From positions 1 through 6,191 of the forward strand of contig JAGNNG010000123.1 of NCBI GenBank assembly GCA_017990795.1: a stretch of 6,191 nucleotides of DNA, read 5' to 3'. This document shows positions 3,816 to 6,191 of the stretch, piece after piece. The translations under genes and the position numbers were made by a program. Origin of the DNA: Deltaproteobacteria bacterium (GTDB lineage: Bacteria > Myxococcota_A > Polyangia > Palsa-1104 > JAEUJZ01). Every line of letters starts with the position of its first letter. Within the stretch, counting starts at the first letter, position 1. The notes beneath the pieces were generated by a model. That model saw only the letters and a list, made by a program, of their open reading frames with translations, had not been told where the DNA came from and made no database searches.

Positions 3816-6191
3816 CTAGTAGCGAGGCTTTGGGGGCCTGTGTGGTCGCAGCGGCTGCGGTCGGGTCGCGACAGTGGTCTTGCCAGGCATTCCCAAGCGG
3901 GGCAGGGCGGCGGCTTGGGCTCCACCTGGGCGCAGGGCCGCAGTCAGGCGTGCTGCGGCGTAGGGGCTCTTGCGCGGTAGCGGTGGGCGGCGAATGCCAA
4001 ACTCGCCACCTTCGGGCAGGTCGGGGCCGCCTTCCTCCATGCCATCCATGCTCTCGGTGTAGCCGCCGTGAGACTCGGCCTGACGTAGCCGCTCGGCGAT
4101 CTCGATGATGCGGCGCTCGACGCGGCCAAAGACGCTGGCGGCAGGAAAACGACCACTTGCGTCGCGCTCACCAGCGGGCAGTCCGGTCAGCACCTCGATG
4201 CCTTCCGAGACGGTGCTGATGCTGTACAGGTGAAACTTCCCTGCCGCGATGGCGGAAGACACGGCGTCGTTTAGCACCAGGTGCGTCAGGTTGGCCTTGG
4301 GAATCATCACGCCCTGCGTTCCGGTCAGGCCCCGCGCGATGCACAGGTCAAAGAAGCCTTCGATCTTGGCGCACACGCCGCCGATGGCTTGGATCTCGCC
4401 CAGCTGGTTGACGCTGCCGGTGACGGCGATGCTCTGGTCGATGCCCACGTCGGCCATGGCCGAGAGCACCGCAAATAGCTCGCTTGAGGACGCGCTGTCG
4501 CCGTCAATCTCGCCGTAGCTCTGCTCAAAGACCAGCTGCGCGCGCAGGCTGAGCGGTCGTTCTTGTCCGAACATCCGCGCCAGGTAGCCACGCAGGATGG
4601 CGACGCCTTTGGTGTGGATGGCTCCGCCCAGCTGTGCTTCGCGCTCGACGTCGACGATGCCTTCGCGACCCAGTGCGACGACGGCGGTGATACGCATCGG
4701 CTGCCCAAACTCGATGTCGCCAGAGTGATAGACCGACAGGCCGTTGACGACGCCCGTGCGTAGACCGGCGGTGTCCAGCGCCACTTCGCCGCGCAGGGTC
4801 ATCTCGCGGATATAGCGCTCGGCGCTACACAGACGCTCGCGGCGCTCGGCCCAGGCTTCATCCAGGTCGCCGATGGTGACGTGCAGCGACGGTTGGGTCT
4901 TGGTCGAGGCCGCCGCCCCGCCCGCTTCGCCCACCTTGGCTTGCTGTCGTCGCTTGGCGCCAGCGCTGGCAAAGGCCGCCGTCTCTTCTAGCGGCGACAG
5001 CGACAGCGCCAGCCGCTCGCGGTCTTCCGCCAGCCGCGTCGAGAAGTCCAGCAGCCGCGCTCGTGCCGCTCGGTCAAGCTCGCCAAAGCCACGCTCTTTG
5101 GCGACGTTGCACAAGATGCCATCCAGGGTCGCCAGGTTGGCTTCTGTACGCGGCACCAGCGTCTCGACTTCGACCTTGATGCGGAACAGGCTGGCGAAGT
5201 CGACATCGGCTTCGTGCAAAGCGTCGTACAGATCCGAGGTACCAATCAGAATGACGCGCAGCGGCAGCTCCACCGGGGCGGGTCGCAGCGTCGTCGAGTA
5301 CAGCCCCAGCGGACCCACCGGATCTTCGATGCCCAGGCGGCCTTCACGCAGCACGCGCTTGCAGCGCTCCCAGATCATCGGGTCGACCAGAAGATCGGCG
5401 ATGCGCAGGATCAGCACCCCACCGCGCGCCTGCTGCATCGAGCCGGGCCGGATGCGCGAAAAATCCGTCAGCAGCGCCCCAAAGCGCGCGCGCCGCTCCA
5501 AGTAACCTAGGAGGTGTGCGTAGGTGGGGTTGGTGTCGTAAATGACCGGTGCTGGCTCTCCGGGCGCGTGGCTGACCTGCAGGTTGACGCCAAAGCGCCG
5601 CAGCCGCGTAGCCAGCTCGGGATCACCGTCGTCGATGTCGCTCTCGGGGCGCGGGCTGGGCGTCTCGGACTCCAGGAAGTCTTCCCAGTCTTCGCACAGT
5701 GCCTGGCGTACTTTGCGCAGGTAGCGCGCCACCATGGGTGACAGCGGCGCAAAGCGCTCAAACAGTTCGCGCATCTCGCGCTGGATAAGGACAGTGGCCG
5801 CGCGCGCCAGAGCGCTGTGCTGATCCACCTCATACTTGGCGCTGTGCGAGCGAACCAGGCGCGCCGCTTTTTCCACTTCGCGAGTCAGGCGGTCGGCAGC
5901 TCCTGAGAGCGCCTTTTTGGTCGACTCATCCAGGACATCGAACTGCTCGGGGGACAGCGGCTTGCCGTGCAGGATCGGGAAGGTCTGCACCATGCCCTGC
6001 ACCGTCTTTACGCCAAAGCCCTGCTTTTGTGCCTTTCCCTCCAGGTCGGTCATGACCTGCTTGGTCTTGGCCTCAAACTCGGTCGTCAGCTTGCCGCTGT
6101 GGCGCTCGACCTCTTCGGCATCCGAGAGCTGCGGGATGCGCTCCTCCAGACCCTCGATGAGCTCATGCATCGCCTCGACCAGCGCGGGACC
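3816..6191 (-). CDS. Lon-like ATP-dependent protease (LonB/LonC type, AAA+), N-terminus missing
   Basis: The frame is open to the right edge, so the protein is truncated at its N-terminus; the visible part is 791 residues. Numbering here is from the internal Met at 6170. The seven residues before that Met (GPALVEA) fit the family, where a G-rich stretch precedes the helical insertion, so 6170 is not the true start. The Walker A motif lies outside the window. Visible in order are a LonC-type helical/coiled-coil insertion (~1-165); the second half of the AAA+ module with NPTYAHLLG (214-222), a degenerate Walker B region GGVLILRIADLL (250-261), sensor-1-like ILIGTSD (307-313) and FASLFRIKVE (325-334); an AAA lid (~345-460); and a Lon protease domain (~470-665). 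The Ser-Lys dyad is S559 in DGDSAS (codon 4494-4496) and K602 in AKIEGFF (codon 4365-4367), so the protease site looks intact. Residues ~700-784 are a low-complexity tail, first acidic, then Pro/Arg-rich. Such proteins degrade unfolded or regulatory cytosolic proteins; substrates here are unknown. It is followed by the two STAS genes. Confidence 0.93.
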   Translation of the reverse strand, partial: GPALVEAMHELIEGLEERIPQLSDAEEVERHSGKLTTEFEAKTKQVMTDLEGKAQKQGFGVKTVQGMVQTFPILHGKPLSPEQFDVLDESTKKALSGAADRLTREVEKAARLVRSHSAKYEVDQHSALARAATVLIQREMRELFERFAPLSPMVARYLRKVRQALCEDWEDFLESETPSPRPESDIDDGDPELATRLRRFGVNLQVSHAPGEPAPVIYDTNPTYAHLLGYLERRARFGALLTDFSRIRPGSMQQARGGVLILRIADLLVDPMIWERCKRVLREGRLGIEDPVGPLGLYSTTLRPAPVELPLRVILIGTSDLYDALHEADVDFASLFRIKVEVETLVPRTEANLATLDGILCNVAKERGFGELDRAARARLLDFSTRLAEDRERLALSLSPLEETAAFASAGAKRRQQAKVGEAGGAAASTKTQPSLHVTIGDLDEAWAERRERLCSAERYIREMTLRGEVALDTAGLRTGVVNGLSVYHSGDIEFGQPMRITAVVALGREGIVDVEREAQLGGAIHTKGVAILRGYLARMFGQERPLSLRAQLVFEQSYGEIDGDSASSSELFAVLSAMADVGIDQSIAVTGSVNQLGEIQAIGGVCAKIEGFFDLCIARGLTGTQGVMIPKANLTHLVLNDAVSSAIAAGKFHLYSISTVSEGIEVLTGLPAGERDASGRFPAASVFGRVERRIIEIAERLRQAESHGGYTESMDGMEEGGPDLPEGGEFGIRRPPLPRKSPYAAARLTAALRPGGAQAAALPRLGMPGKTTVATRPQPLRPHRPPKPRY

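Noticed and set aside
4873..5505. A 210-residue plus-strand frame inside the Lon-like gene.
   Set aside because: It is a Ser/Arg-rich shadow of a strongly conserved protease gene on the other strand and has no domain features.

Overview
The window is high-GC bacterial chromosomal DNA with densely packed genes. It holds five protein-coding genes in two converging groups, plus a short-period tandem repeat at the left edge. The high GC, the pair of SpoIIAA-like/STAS proteins, the FlgD-Ig plus PHP lipoprotein and the Lon-like ATPase-protease all fit Myxococcota (former Deltaproteobacteria). This placement is inferred from protein style; there is no rRNA or other marker.

Left edge (1-168): a 21-bp minisatellite with seven good copies and one decayed copy, which probably continues outside the window. 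It sits about 80 bp upstream of the first gene.

Plus strand (250-2783): a crotonase-superfamily enoyl-CoA hydratase/isomerase with both catalytic glutamates. After 35 bp and a perfect AGGAGG ribosome site comes a predicted secreted lipoprotein with a FlgD-type Ig-like domain followed by a PHP-type (CehA/McbA-like) metallohydrolase domain. The two may be co-transcribed, but they have no obvious shared pathway.

Minus strand (6191 down to 2780): a large Lon-like AAA+ protease (LonB/LonC, COG1067-type), whose N-terminus with the Walker A motif lies beyond the right edge. It is followed at short spacing by two tandem paralogous 146-residue SpoIIAA-like/STAS proteins, and the three genes probably form an operon. 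The last STAS gene and the lipoprotein gene end tail to tail, with stop codons overlapping in one 4-bp CTAA.

No tRNA, rRNA, CRISPR, insertion sequence or phage gene was seen. I did not find a clearly new defence or mobile system. The items most worth a second look are the minisatellite, the Lon-like protease grouped with duplicated STAS proteins, an apparent loss of the Walker B acidic residue in that protease, and a substituted metal ligand in the PHP domain.
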